34,177 nt of DNA from an uncultured Clostridia bacterium (GTDB lineage Bacteria; Bacillota; Clostridia; TANB77; CAG-508), in assembly GCA_944386325.1 (NCBI GenBank), contig CALXAP010000020.1, positions 1 through 34,177 on the forward strand. The letters are read 5' to 3'. The notes under the pieces are model-generated. The model searched no databases. It saw only the letters and a program-made list of their open reading frames with translations, and was not told where the DNA came from. This document shows positions 1-6,809 of this stretch, piece after piece. Within the stretch, counting starts at the first letter, position 1; each line of letters opens with the position of its first letter. Both the position numbers and the translations under genes were made by a program.

Positions 1-527
1 AACAATGCGTCTGCATCGTATTTATACAAAGTTACTTTATCATACTCTATTTCATAATTCTCTTGTACTGTTAAATGTATTGTATTTGATGTATATGTAG
101 CACCATTATATTCTATTGTTACATATAGTTTAACTGTACCTATAGTAAGTCCTTTTATTATTTCATCTTCTATCTGTACACTTCCACCGTCTGTTGAACT
201 TTGGAAATAACTTACTGTTCCAACATTACCTAAATCCTCATTATTTTCATTTACAACATGTACTTCTAACATTGCATAATCATCGTCTTTTATAGACACT
301 CTGTCTCTTGAAGATGTTATATATACTCTTTTAATAGATTTTGAATTTATTTTCTCTTCTTCTTGTAGTGATTTACTTATACTATTTATTCCTTCTTTTA
401 CAAATTCTATTGAATTATTATTAAATCCTAAAAAAATTGCCAGAATTAATAGTATAAGTATTACAAATAATGTATTTTTACTGAATATCTTTTTTTTCTT
501 TGAAACATTCTCATCAGTTTTCTTCAT
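1..527 (-). CDS. Membrane-anchored Ig-like domain protein (partial)
   Basis: The gene starts at 527 and runs off the left edge, so only about 175 N-terminal residues are visible. An AGGAG Shine-Dalgarno lies 8-9 nt before ATG. The protein opens with a lysine-rich stretch (KKTDENVSKKKK), then one hydrophobic segment (about residues 18-36) that would act as a signal anchor or signal peptide. A short linker rich in E and K is followed by beta-strand-rich sequence (RVYITSSRDRVSIKDDDYAMLEV and onward in pattern) typical of bacterial Ig-like repeats in surface proteins. A surface or adhesive role is an inference from domain style only. The LPXTG protein at the other end of the window is of the same general type. 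Confidence 0.6.
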   Translation of the reverse strand, partial: MKKTDENVSKKKKIFSKNTLFVILILLILAIFLGFNNNSIEFVKEGINSISKSLQEEEKINSKSIKRVYITSSRDRVSIKDDDYAMLEVHVVNENNEDLGNVGTVSYFQSSTDGGSVQIEDEIIKGLTIGTVKLYVTIEYNGATYTSNTIHLTVQENYEIEYDKVTLYKYDADAL

Positions 528-540
528 ACATTTCTCTCCT

Positions 541-1010
541 TTTAAATATTTTTAAGCTTAGTCTTATATTCAATATTCTAATTTTATTTTTGGCTTGTCT
601 TTAGTAACAAAAGGATAGAATATATAACAAAAATCAATATCTCTTAGAATTTTTACTACATAATCTATTCTTTTCATTTATCTCATGACTAAAAAAGCAT
701 ATTCTATAGAATATATATCTTTTTATATTGTAAATGCTTTTATATATTATGCCTATTTTCATGATTTTCCATATCATTTCCTCCTGTACTTTGCATTACT
801 TATGCTAAACTCTTTAATCAAATTTTAATATCTTTAATATTAATTATCAATATTTGTTTTTATAGCATTTCTTTTATACATTTACGGATATTTTACTTTT
901 CGCCTTTTTTTAATTTTTCATTACATTTTATTTTTAAATAATACCTTTTTCTACTTTTTCATTAGGGATATTGTATCTACAACATTAGGTTGCAATTAAT
1001 AATTAATAAT
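541..1010. other. Gene-poor AT-rich spacer
   Basis: I see no convincing gene, RNA or terminator in this spacer between the Ig-like gene and the IS256 element. A minus-strand open frame of 47 codons (634-777) follows an AGGAGG, but the spacing is only 2 nt and the peptide has no recognisable features. Confidence 0.4.
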
Positions 1011-1096
1011 CAATGGTGAAGAGTGAATAGTTTTTTTTATTTATATTTGCACATTTTTACTATTCACTTTTCATTATTCATTTTTCACTATTCACT
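1011..1096. repeat. GTGAATAGTG-type inverted repeat
   Basis: The left arm carries GGTGAAGAGTGAATAG and the right arm CTATTCACTTTTCATTATTC, so the two arms can fold back on each other around an AT-rich centre. The same vocabulary (GAATAATGAATAGTGAATGG) recurs at 5341-5428, 9170-9195 and 13229-13326. It is an interspersed palindromic repeat family with no coding capacity. Confidence 0.6.
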
Positions 1097-1137
1097 AATT
1101 CTTCTATGTAATGCTTGTATTTTAAGATGATGTATTA

Positions 1138-1180
1138 TACAGTGTGTAAAATATAAAAAAGAGCACACTGTATTTTTTTA
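1138..1180 (+). terminator. Hairpin built into the IS left end
   Basis: TACAGTGTG (1138-1146) is inverted as CACACTGTA (1164-1172) and followed by a run of seven T. Its left arm is the IS terminal repeat itself. The arrangement looks like an intrinsic terminator that would stop transcription entering the element from outside, a known protective device in several IS families. Confidence 0.45.
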
Positions 1181-1201
1181 TGTGCCAGAAAGAAGGAAAA
1201 G

Positions 1202-1972
1202 ATGGAACTATTAAAATTAAATGAATTAACTAAGAAAAGATTAGATGAAACATATATTGTAGTATATGCTATAAAAAATGAAGTAAATATTAAAAAAGCT
1301 GATATTATTGAAAAAAATGATATTTATACATTAATAGGTATTGATATTAAAGGTATAAGACACCTTTTAAATATTTATGCTGATAAGATTAATAACAGTC
1401 ATTTTTGGCTTGATTCTTTTGAAACTTTGAAAAGTAGAGGGGTTAAAAATATTTTGTTTTTATCTGTTGATGATAATAAAAATATGAAAAGGACTGCTAA
1501 AATTGCATTTCCTAATATTGTTTTTACTGATTCTTTAACTTCTATTTATCCTAAGTTCTACAAATATATTTCTGAACGTTCTTCTAAAAATATTGCTTCT
1601 AAAATTAAAGAACTATATACTCAAAAAACTTTAGATGAATATAAACATGTTTTTAAAATTTTTAATGATAAATATAATAATGTAATTCATAAAACTTTAA
1701 TTAAAAAATATTTAAATAATATCGAAAACACATATAAATATAGTCAAAATATTAGAAAGCTTCTCTTTAAACATTCTGCTAATGTTCAATATTATGATAA
1801 AATAAGGTTGACTTTTGATGATAAAAAATATATTAATAGTTTTGACGATTTATATAACGAACTTGATAATAATAAATATAGATACTTTGGATACACTTCT
1901 TTTCAAAAGAAAGAATGGACTTTAATTTTAAATGATTTAATCCAAATTTATCCTAATATTGAATTTATTTAA
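1202..1972 (+). CDS. Truncated, catalytically degenerate IS256 transposase paralogue
   Basis: This 256-residue protein aligns by eye with residues of about 168 to the end of the transposase encoded 11 nt downstream. Shared blocks include IGIDIKG/VGVDLNG, FWLDSFETLKSRGVKNIL/FWSNIFEDLKERGVEDIL, FPNI/FPKT and YTQKTLDE/YTSTTLDE. The N-terminal DNA-binding part is absent. Of the three catalytic acidic residues, the first (YADCLY in the transposase) is replaced (YAIKNE), the second may survive (SVDD), and the third (NAVEAVNS) is lost (SANVQYYD). A GAAGGAAAAG Shine-Dalgarno precedes the ATG. The frame is intact, so it may be an accessory or inhibitory protein of the element rather than fresh debris. 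Function is inferred. Confidence 0.7.
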   Translation: MELLKLNELTKKRLDETYIVVYAIKNEVNIKKADIIEKNDIYTLIGIDIKGIRHLLNIYADKINNSHFWLDSFETLKSRGVKNILFLSVDDNKNMKRTAKIAFPNIVFTDSLTSIYPKFYKYISERSSKNIASKIKELYTQKTLDEYKHVFKIFNDKYNNVIHKTLIKKYLNNIENTYKYSQNIRKLLFKHSANVQYYDKIRLTFDDKKYINSFDDLYNELDNNKYRYFGYTSFQKKEWTLILNDLIQIYPNIEFI

Positions 1973-1983
1973 GGAGATTATTT

Positions 1984-3252
1984 ATGGCAAAGAAAAAAGA
2001 AAATAACAAAGAAAATGATGTTGTTAAAGATTTAATAATAAATGAAGCTGTTAAACAATACAAAGAAGGAAAAATAAAAAATAGTACTGATGTTACTAAT
2101 TTTTTAGATAGTCTTTTACAGCCTCTTATGCAAACTTTATTAGATGCTGAATTAGATAATCATTTAGAATATGATAAATATGAACATAAAAAAGATAAAA
2201 ATAACAAAAATTCTAGAAATGGTCATTGTAAGCCTAAAACAGTAAAAACAGAATATGGTAATATAAAAGTGGAAACACCTAGAGATAGAAAATCTACTTT
2301 TGAACCTATTATAATTGAAAAAGGACAAACTAGACTTACTGGTTTTGAAGACAAATGTATAGCACTTTATGCTAAAGGTATGAGTCTTAGGGATATTGAA
2401 AATACATTAAAAGAAATCTATGGTGTTAAAATAAATAAAGAACAAATTACTAAATTAATTTCTGCTGTATCTAAAGAAACAGAACAATGGAGAAATAGAA
2501 AATTAAAACCTATATACATATTTACATATGCAGATTGTTTGTATATACCAATAAAAAATGATTTAACTACTTATAAAAAAGCCGTATATGTTATAGTTGG
2601 TGTTGATTTAAATGGATATAAAGATATATTAGGATTATGGATAAATGAAAGTGAATCTAGTAGTTTTTGGTCTAATATTTTTGAGGACTTAAAAGAAAGA
2701 GGTGTTGAAGATATTCTATATATGTCAAGTGATGGTATTGCTGGATTCAAAGGTTCTTTAGAACGAGTTTTTCCAAAAACTCAATCTCAGAGGTGTGTTG
2801 TTCATTTGGTTAGAAATATATATAGTTTATGCCCTAAAAAAGAAGCAAAACAAATTATTAATGATTATAAAAAAATATATACAAGTACAACTTTAGACGA
2901 AGCAAATTTTTTTCTTGATGTTTTCATACAAAAATATCAAGCAGAACATAAAAGAATTGTTAGAAAAGTTATAGACTTTATGCAGTATTTAGAACCTTTA
3001 TTTGAACTACCACAAGAAATTAGAAAATGTATATATACTTCAAATGCAGTAGAAGCTGTAAATTCTGCTTTAAGAAAAGTAACTCGTGGCAAAGGTGCTT
3101 TTCCTAATGATAGTTCAGTATATAAAGTTTTATATTTAAGAATTAAAGAATTAAGTGTAAAATGGAAAAAACCGATACAAGGTTGGAAAATAATACAATC
3201 TCAAATTATAGATTTATTTGGTAATAGATACACTAAATATATTGAAATATAA
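1984..3252 (+). CDS. IS256-family (mutator-type) transposase
   Basis: The 422-residue protein is of the usual length for the family. It has an N-terminal helical region, a helix-turn-helix-like segment around YAKGMSLRDIENTLKEIYG (about 130-148), and a DDE core with YADCLY (first D), SSDGIAGF (second D) and SNAVEAVNSALRK (E). The C(2)H-like signature QRCVVHLVRNI is also present. All three acidic residues are in place, so it should be able to catalyse cut-and-paste or copy-out transposition of the surrounding element. AAGGAG sits 8 nt before the ATG. It follows the degenerate paralogue at 1202-1972 in the same direction and is probably on the same mRNA. Confidence 0.95.
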   Translation: MAKKKENNKENDVVKDLIINEAVKQYKEGKIKNSTDVTNFLDSLLQPLMQTLLDAELDNHLEYDKYEHKKDKNNKNSRNGHCKPKTVKTEYGNIKVETPRDRKSTFEPIIIEKGQTRLTGFEDKCIALYAKGMSLRDIENTLKEIYGVKINKEQITKLISAVSKETEQWRNRKLKPIYIFTYADCLYIPIKNDLTTYKKAVYVIVGVDLNGYKDILGLWINESESSSFWSNIFEDLKERGVEDILYMSSDGIAGFKGSLERVFPKTQSQRCVVHLVRNIYSLCPKKEAKQIINDYKKIYTSTTLDEANFFLDVFIQKYQAEHKRIVRKVIDFMQYLEPLFELPQEIRKCIYTSNAVEAVNSALRKVTRGKGAFPNDSSVYKVLYLRIKELSVKWKKPIQGWKIIQSQIIDLFGNRYTKYIEI

Positions 3253-3371
3253 ATTGCTTGTACATTGACAATTAATATAAAAGAAGTAATACAATATTAT
3301 ATTACTTCTTAATAGATAATATAAAATTTACACACTGTTCTTGACAAGATCATACACAATCCCATATTTAT

Positions 3372-3418
3372 ATTAAGAAAATTCTTCGAAGTGCGGGAGA
3401 ACAATGTTCTCCCCTACA
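3372..3418. repeat. GGGCGAAC-type interspersed palindrome, copy 1
   Basis: The core GGGAGAACAATGTTCTCCC is a perfect palindrome preceded by TTAAGAAAATTCTTCGAAG. It is nearly identical to the copy at 4904-4950, except that compensating G/C to A/T changes on both arms keep the stem paired. Confidence 0.75.
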
Positions 3419-3461
3419 TCACTATGCTACCAGAGTACAGCGCTACACATAAAAGCCGACT

Positions 3462-4682
3462 CTAAACCCGTACGTCGCTGTTCGTATTGATATTAATGCC
3501 TATGTTACGATCAGCTGCTGGACCGTCGTCTCCATCGTGATAGTAAATACCTCCTCTAGACGCACGAGTAGAACCATACTTTTCTTGTGTCCACTCTCTC
3601 ACATTTCCAGCTAAATCATATATATTATTTACCTTCCAATATTCATTTGTTCCGCCTGGTTGTAAATCTCCTGAATTAGTTTTTGCTCCTCCTGTTGAAT
3701 TATAATAATTACCCCAACTTCTACTATCTTTTTGTACATCATCTATTGTTATTGTTTTAGTTTTACCTGTTGTTTCTGATCCAATTATTGCCTGACTATC
3801 TATTGCCCACTTCAATACACTATCCCACTCTATTCCATATACTAAATGACTATTTATTTCTGTATTCATATTACTTGATGCTGTTATTGCATTTAATTGT
3901 GGTACCCATATCCATGTATTCTGTCCTCTCTTACTCTGCGCTGTTGCACTATCTTTTTGACTCGCCTCATACCTACTTATATAAAATCCTTTATTATTAC
4001 TTACACTACTTACCATATCTGTATACTCTTTAGAACTTGTTTCTTCCCAAAACTCTTCTTTATTCGTTTCATTTCCTAATGTATCCATATTCCATCCATT
4101 TCTTGCAAACTTATTTTCATTTACTATTGGAACCCACACATACTCATTAAAATCTGGCACACTACCTGTATATGTTATTGCATGATCTACTACTACTATT
4201 CCTTTATTTATATCTTCTTTTGTTATACTATTCCAATCTTCTTTTGGCATTATTTCTTTAACTGCTCCATTTTCTCCTGGCATTGAATCCGTTCTCCCTG
4301 TTTGCAATATCACTGGCGCAAATCCCTTTGGAATTACAATTTGCACATTTGGGTCATCTGTTGTTATTGTCGTATTTTCTGCAGCTAATCCATTGCTATC
4401 TACTGTTGGCACATCTGTATCATCTGGTACATCCGTACCTCCTCCTGAATCTATTCCTAGCTCATTTCCTAAAACTTTATCTATTTCATCTAATATGTCC
4501 TGCTCTTTTTCACTTTCATTTTGATACTTATCTACTGCATACTGTGCTTTATCTATTATTCCTCCATTAAACACAAAACTTAGACTTACTCCTGCTAATA
4601 TCAACAATACTATTATTGTGATTATTAACGCCACTAATGTTATACCTCTATTTGTAAATATTTCTTTTTCTCTTTCTTTCAT
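3462..4682 (-). CDS. Pilin-like leader fused to FGE/sulfatase-modifying-type domain
   Basis: The N-terminus (about residues 12-35, GITLVALIITIIVLLILAGV) is a prepilin-type signal: a Gly before a long hydrophobic helix, but without the usual Glu at position 5. An acidic spacer (GTDVPDDTDVP) follows. The C-terminal half carries FGE-sulfatase features: FYISRYEAS, TWIWVPQ and IYDLAGNVREWTQE, then ASRGG. Such proteins are exported and are common in uncultured Clostridia, but their role is unknown. The visible frame ends NTNSDVRV-stop. One base away, the conserved family ending GFRVGFYV is encoded down to a TAG at 3443-3445, so a one-base insertion near 3470 has probably cut the last residues. SD GGGGAGA lies 8 nt before ATG. 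Confidence 0.7.
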   Translation of the reverse strand: MKEREKEIFTNRGITLVALIITIIVLLILAGVSLSFVFNGGIIDKAQYAVDKYQNESEKEQDILDEIDKVLGNELGIDSGGGTDVPDDTDVPTVDSNGLAAENTTITTDDPNVQIVIPKGFAPVILQTGRTDSMPGENGAVKEIMPKEDWNSITKEDINKGIVVVDHAITYTGSVPDFNEYVWVPIVNENKFARNGWNMDTLGNETNKEEFWEETSSKEYTDMVSSVSNNKGFYISRYEASQKDSATAQSKRGQNTWIWVPQLNAITASSNMNTEINSHLVYGIEWDSVLKWAIDSQAIIGSETTGKTKTITIDDVQKDSRSWGNYYNSTGGAKTNSGDLQPGGTNEYWKVNNIYDLAGNVREWTQEKYGSTRASRGGIYYHDGDDGPAADRNIGININTNSDVRV

Positions 4683-4765
4683 TTTTTTCTCTCCCCTCTT
4701 TCGTTTTTTCTTATTTTTTCTTTCTTTTGCTTTTTTATGCTTATTTAAACTTATTGCTTTCTTAT

Positions 4766-4793
4766 ATTATACTTTTTTACTATTTTTTTGTAA
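4766..4793 (-). promoter_or_regulatory. Candidate promoter of the pilin-like gene
   Basis: On the minus strand, TTACAA (4793-4788) and TATAAT (4771-4766) are separated by 16 bp, about 85 bp upstream of the ATG at 4682. This is a plausible sigma-A promoter, not tested. Confidence 0.4.
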
Positions 4794-4812
4794 ATATATA
4801 TATACCAAAGAA

Positions 4813-5091
4813 ATAAAAATATATTACTTTTTGATTAGCATATATCTCAAATATTTCTTTGCTGTCCGTCATAAAATTTTTTATTTTATCTTATTTATTT
4901 ATCTTAAGAAAATTCTTCGAAGTGCGGGCGAACATTGTTCGCCCCTACGATTTTTTTATAACTTTTTTTAATTCCAGTATTTTTATTAATTTTTATATTA
5001 ACCTATTTATATATCAAAATATAAAATTTATATATAAGCCAAAGAAATGCAATTATTATTCAAAAAAAATCAAAAAGTAATATATTTTTAT
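4813..5091. repeat. 279-bp unit bounded by 24-bp inverted repeats
   Basis: Positions 4813-4836 (ATAAAAATATATTACTTTTT and four more bases) are repeated exactly in inverted orientation at 5068-5091. CCAAAGAAAT also flanks both sides. The unit encloses a GGGCGAAC palindrome (4904-4950) and no gene. It looks like a small non-autonomous element or the remnant of one. Confidence 0.5.
4904..4950. repeat. GGGCGAAC-type interspersed palindrome, copy 2
   Basis: Same unit as at 3372-3418, with core GGGCGAACATTGTTCGCCC and the same TTAAGAAAATTCTTCGAAG lead-in. It lies inside the 4813-5091 inverted-repeat unit. Confidence 0.75.
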
Positions 5092-5094
5092 GCA

Positions 5095-5191
5095 GTAACA
5101 ATTCGTGGGGACCAGCAAGCTTACAGTCTGTTTTATATAATCTTAATTTTTTTCAACATTATATTACAGACTGTGCGATGCTGGGAGTTAC
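5095..5191. other. Imperfect long hairpin of unknown function
   Basis: Nested inverted arms: GTAAC (5095-5099) with GTTAC (5187-5191), CCAGCA (5112-5117) with TGCTGG (5179-5184), and ACAGTCTGT (5123-5131) with ACAGACTGT (5166-5174). They surround an AT-rich apical loop of 34 nt. The less AT-rich arms stand out from the background. It could be a structured RNA, a recombination site or an element end; nothing identifies which. Confidence 0.4.
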
Positions 5192-5287
5192 AAATAAAAA
5201 ATATATTAGTTTTTTCGTAATAAGCAAATACAAAAAAGTAGTTAAATATTATCTTCTTAAACGGTTTATTATTATGCTTTTTTTATT

Positions 5288-5332
5288 TTGAGCAATTTCT
5301 TCGAAGCACGGGCGAACAATGTTCGTCCCTAC
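5288..5332. repeat. GGGCGAAC-type interspersed palindrome, copy 3
   Basis: TTCTTCGAAGCACGGGCGAA followed by CAATGTTCGTCCCTAC. One arm base has changed (C to T in the right arm), leaving a G-U pair in RNA. Confidence 0.7.
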
Positions 5333-5340
5333 ATCAAATC

Positions 5341-5428
5341 TGCGACCTTTGGTAGCAATGAATAATGAATGGTGAAGAGTGAAAAATGAATGATTGGCTA
5401 TATAAAATATTTACTTTTCAATCATTGA
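5341..5428. repeat. GTGAATAGTG-type repeat next to the toxin-like locus
   Basis: It starts with GCGACCTTTGGTAGC, shared with 13229-13326 where it is a perfect GCGACC/GGTCGC hairpin, and continues AATGAATAATGAATGG. The inner arms AATGATTG and CAATCATT close it. Its right edge abuts the -35 hexamer of the promoter at 5425-5453, so the repeat may have supplied part of that promoter. Confidence 0.5.
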
Positions 5429-5453
5429 CATTTTGACACAACTTAAATATAAT
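5425..5453 (+). promoter_or_regulatory. Consensus sigma-A promoter of the toxin-like mRNA
   Basis: TTGACA at 5425-5430 and TATAAT at 5448-5453 are separated by exactly 17 bp: a perfect match to the housekeeping consensus. Transcription should begin near 5460, immediately before a short hairpin (TCCTTTT 5461-5467 with AAAAGGA 5473-5479). Confidence 0.8.
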
Positions 5454-5460
5454 AAATTAA

Positions 5461-5488
5461 TCCTTTTTTCTTAAAAGGAGAAAGGAGG
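5461..5488 (+). promoter_or_regulatory. 5' leader hairpin able to mask the Shine-Dalgarno
   Basis: TCCTTTT (5461-5467) pairs with AAAAGGA (5473-5479). The same CCTTT can alternatively pair with AAAGG of the strong ribosome-binding site AAAGGAGG (5481-5488). A leader helix at the extreme 5' end of the toxin mRNA is a known control device in Fst-type systems, where it delays translation. Its role here is inferred. Confidence 0.45.
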
Positions 5489-5495
5489 GTTGTTT

Positions 5496-5564
5496 TTGAA
5501 AACAATTATTAAATTACTAGTTCTATTAATTATTTACTTAATTTTAAGAGATTTTAATGACTAG
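5496..5564 (+). CDS. 22-residue hydrophobic peptide, candidate type I toxin
   Basis: A TTG start is preceded by AAAGGAGG with GGAGG 7 nt upstream. The peptide begins MKTIIKLLV, is a run of L, I, V and Y through the middle, and ends RDFND, so it is one short membrane helix with a basic N-terminus and a charged tail. Size and composition match membrane-acting toxins of type I toxin-antitoxin systems (Fst, Ibs, Ldr classes), though I do not recognise the exact sequence. It sits between a perfect plus-strand promoter (5425) and a terminator (5572-5604), giving an mRNA of about 150 nt, and faces a second perfect promoter on the other strand (5638-5666). Toxicity is inferred. Confidence 0.7.
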   Translation: MKTIIKLLVLLIIYLILRDFND

Positions 5565-5565
5565 C

Positions 5566-5631
5566 AAAAGGAAAAGCTCAGGTTTGGCACAACCTGAGCT
5601 TTTTATGTTTTTGAAAACAATTATTTTAATT
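5566..5631 (-). ncRNA. Candidate antisense antitoxin RNA
   Basis: From the minus-strand promoter at 5638-5666, transcription should start near 5631 and end past the shared terminator stem (5603-5572) in its minus-strand T-rich tail, giving about 65 nt. The RNA would contain AATAATTGTTTTCAAAAAC, complementary to the start-codon region of the toxin-like mRNA, plus the terminator hairpin with its loop. RNA II of the Fst system has the same size and layout. It holds no open frame with a ribosome-binding site. Confidence 0.6.
5572..5604. terminator. Bidirectional terminator shared by both convergent RNAs
   Basis: A perfect 13-bp stem, AAAAGCTCAGGTT (5572-5584) with AACCTGAGCTTTT (5591-5603), has a 6-nt loop TGGCAC. 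T-rich tails lie on both sides. The plus-strand transcript has UUGG at the top of the stem, fitting the YUNR U-turn pattern used for loop-loop recognition in antisense systems. Confidence 0.85.
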
Positions 5632-5637
5632 ACTATA

Positions 5638-5666
5638 ATTATATAGTATATTTTATTATATGTCAA
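5638..5666 (-). promoter_or_regulatory. Consensus sigma-A promoter of the antisense RNA
   Basis: On the minus strand TTGACA (5666-5661) and TATAAT (5643-5638) are 17 bp apart, a second perfect consensus promoter, pointing at the toxin-like gene. Confidence 0.75.
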
Positions 5667-5729
5667 ATTCAATTTTTTAATAACATTTATTAAAAATATA
5701 TAACTTTATCTGTAACTGTAAGTCACACC

Positions 5730-6779
5730 TTATTCCTCAAAAGCCAAATCAATTAGCTTATCAATCAAATCAGAATAATTTATTCCAGACTCATTCCACA
5801 ATTTAGAATACATACTAATATTAGTAAAACCAGGCATTGTATTAATCTCATTAATATAAATCTCATTATCATCAGTTACAAAAAAGTCAACCCTAGATAA
5901 TCCCTTTCCATCAACAGCTTTGAATGCTTTAATAGCAGTCTTTCTAACCTCATCTTCTATATCTAACTTTAGTGGAATAACAAGTTTTGCTTCATCATTT
6001 TTATATTTTGCCTCATAACTATAAAAATCATCTTCAGGAGGTATTATTTGACCTAAGCAAGAAGCCTCTACCGCTTCATTTCCTAAAACAGCACACTCCA
6101 CTTCTTTACCAACAACACCCTCTTCAATAATAATCTTTCTATCAAACTTAGAAGCATATTCAATTCCATTTTTCAATTCATCTTTATTTTTAACCTTACT
6201 TATACCAACAGATGAACCTGAATTTGAAGGTTTAACAAACATAGGATATTTTAAACTATTTTCCAAAACATCTATAACTTTTTCAATATCCATAATAGTT
6301 TCATTAAAACTTTTATCTACATAAATATAATTATCATTATACTTTTTTATGTACTCATATTTTGACTGTTTAATACCAGCTCTGTCAAAAATCACTTTTG
6401 CATATAATTTATCCATACACACACTAGATGCAAGTATATTACATCCTACATATGGTTTATTAATACATTCTAATAAACCTTGAATAGCTCCGTCCTCGCC
6501 ATAAGACCCATGTAATACAGGAAAAACAACATCCATATTAGATAAGTACTCAATAATATTATCTATTTTTTCAATATTATCAACTTTATATCCAACTTTT
6601 AAATCTTCCAAAGTATCCACATCTTCTTTATATTCGTAAAAATTGCCTATGCAATCAATATATATTGGATACACCTCATATTTTTTCTTATTAACATTTT
6701 TTAAAACACATAAACCTGAAACAATAGATACATCATGTTCTGTTGAAACTCCTCCAAATAATATTGCTAATTTTTTCAT
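5730..6779 (-). CDS. ddl: D-alanine--D-alanine ligase
   Basis: This ATP-grasp ligase joins two D-alanines for the peptidoglycan stem peptide. The 349-residue length is normal. Visible motifs are VFPVLHGSYGEDGAIQG (substrate-binding, near 90-106), KPSNSGSSVGISKV (ATP loop, near 184-197), FYSYEAKY, whose Tyr fits D-Ala rather than D-lactate specificity, and YINEINTMPGFT (metal-binding, near the C-terminus). AGGAGG lies 5 nt before ATG. It follows murF with a 30-nt gap, and the two form a two-gene operon for consecutive steps: Ddl makes the dipeptide that MurF attaches. Confidence 0.97.
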   Translation of the reverse strand: MKKLAILFGGVSTEHDVSIVSGLCVLKNVNKKKYEVYPIYIDCIGNFYEYKEDVDTLEDLKVGYKVDNIEKIDNIIEYLSNMDVVFPVLHGSYGEDGAIQGLLECINKPYVGCNILASSVCMDKLYAKVIFDRAGIKQSKYEYIKKYNDNYIYVDKSFNETIMDIEKVIDVLENSLKYPMFVKPSNSGSSVGISKVKNKDELKNGIEYASKFDRKIIIEEGVVGKEVECAVLGNEAVEASCLGQIIPPEDDFYSYEAKYKNDEAKLVIPLKLDIEDEVRKTAIKAFKAVDGKGLSRVDFFVTDDNEIYINEINTMPGFTNISMYSKLWNESGINYSDLIDKLIDLAFEE

Positions 6780-6809
6780 ATAAACCTCCTTTTTGAGTAT
6801 ATACTCTTT

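Larger units (their letters stand above)
1126..3351 (+). mobile_element. IS256-family insertion sequence with two genes
   Basis: Inverted ends enclose two genes. The inner part of each end is the 12-mer ACAGTGTGTAAA (1139-1150 and, inverted, 3327-3338). Outside it both ends begin GAT and share scattered matches (GATnnTGT), which fits the IS256 family, whose ends start with GAT and run into GTGTAAAA. On that reading the element is about 2.2 kb, longer than the usual 1.3-1.5 kb because of the extra upstream gene. No 8-bp target duplication is evident (TATTTTAA left, ATACACAA right), so the insertion is old, rearranged, or the outer boundary is off by a few bases. Confidence 0.7.
5491..5625. repeat. 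Direct repeats DRa (5491-5510) and DRb (5606-5625)
   Basis: The 20-mer starting TGTTTTTGAAAACAATT occurs identically at 5491-5510 and 5606-5625, and both copies go on to ATTACTA. The first copy covers the start codon of the 22-codon frame. The second lies in the predicted antisense RNA, whose minus-strand transcript would therefore be complementary to the start region of the toxin-like mRNA. This is the DRa/DRb logic of the par locus of plasmid pAD1. Confidence 0.7.

Noticed and set aside
634..777. Minus-strand open frame of 47 codons after an AGGAGG
   Set aside because: The SD to ATG spacing is 2 nt, the better-spaced ATG gives only about 10 codons, and the peptide has no recognisable features; no promoter or terminator supports it.
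1118..3359. Target-site duplication of the IS256 element
   Set aside because: TATTTTAA and ATACACAA on the two sides do not match, and shifting the boundary by a few bases did not help.
4283..4971. Plus-strand open frames opposite the pilin-FGE gene
   Set aside because: They are rich in Leu, Phe and Tyr as expected of the antisense of a Lys/Asn/Glu-rich gene and have no ribosome-binding sites.
5095..5191. Possible integron attC site
   Set aside because: The nested hairpin is similar in shape, but the conserved 7-bp RYYYAAC and GTTRRRY ends are not present.
3372..5332. CRISPR array made of the GGGCGAAC repeats
   Set aside because: The copies are hundreds to thousands of bases apart with no regular spacers, and they lie in different contexts.
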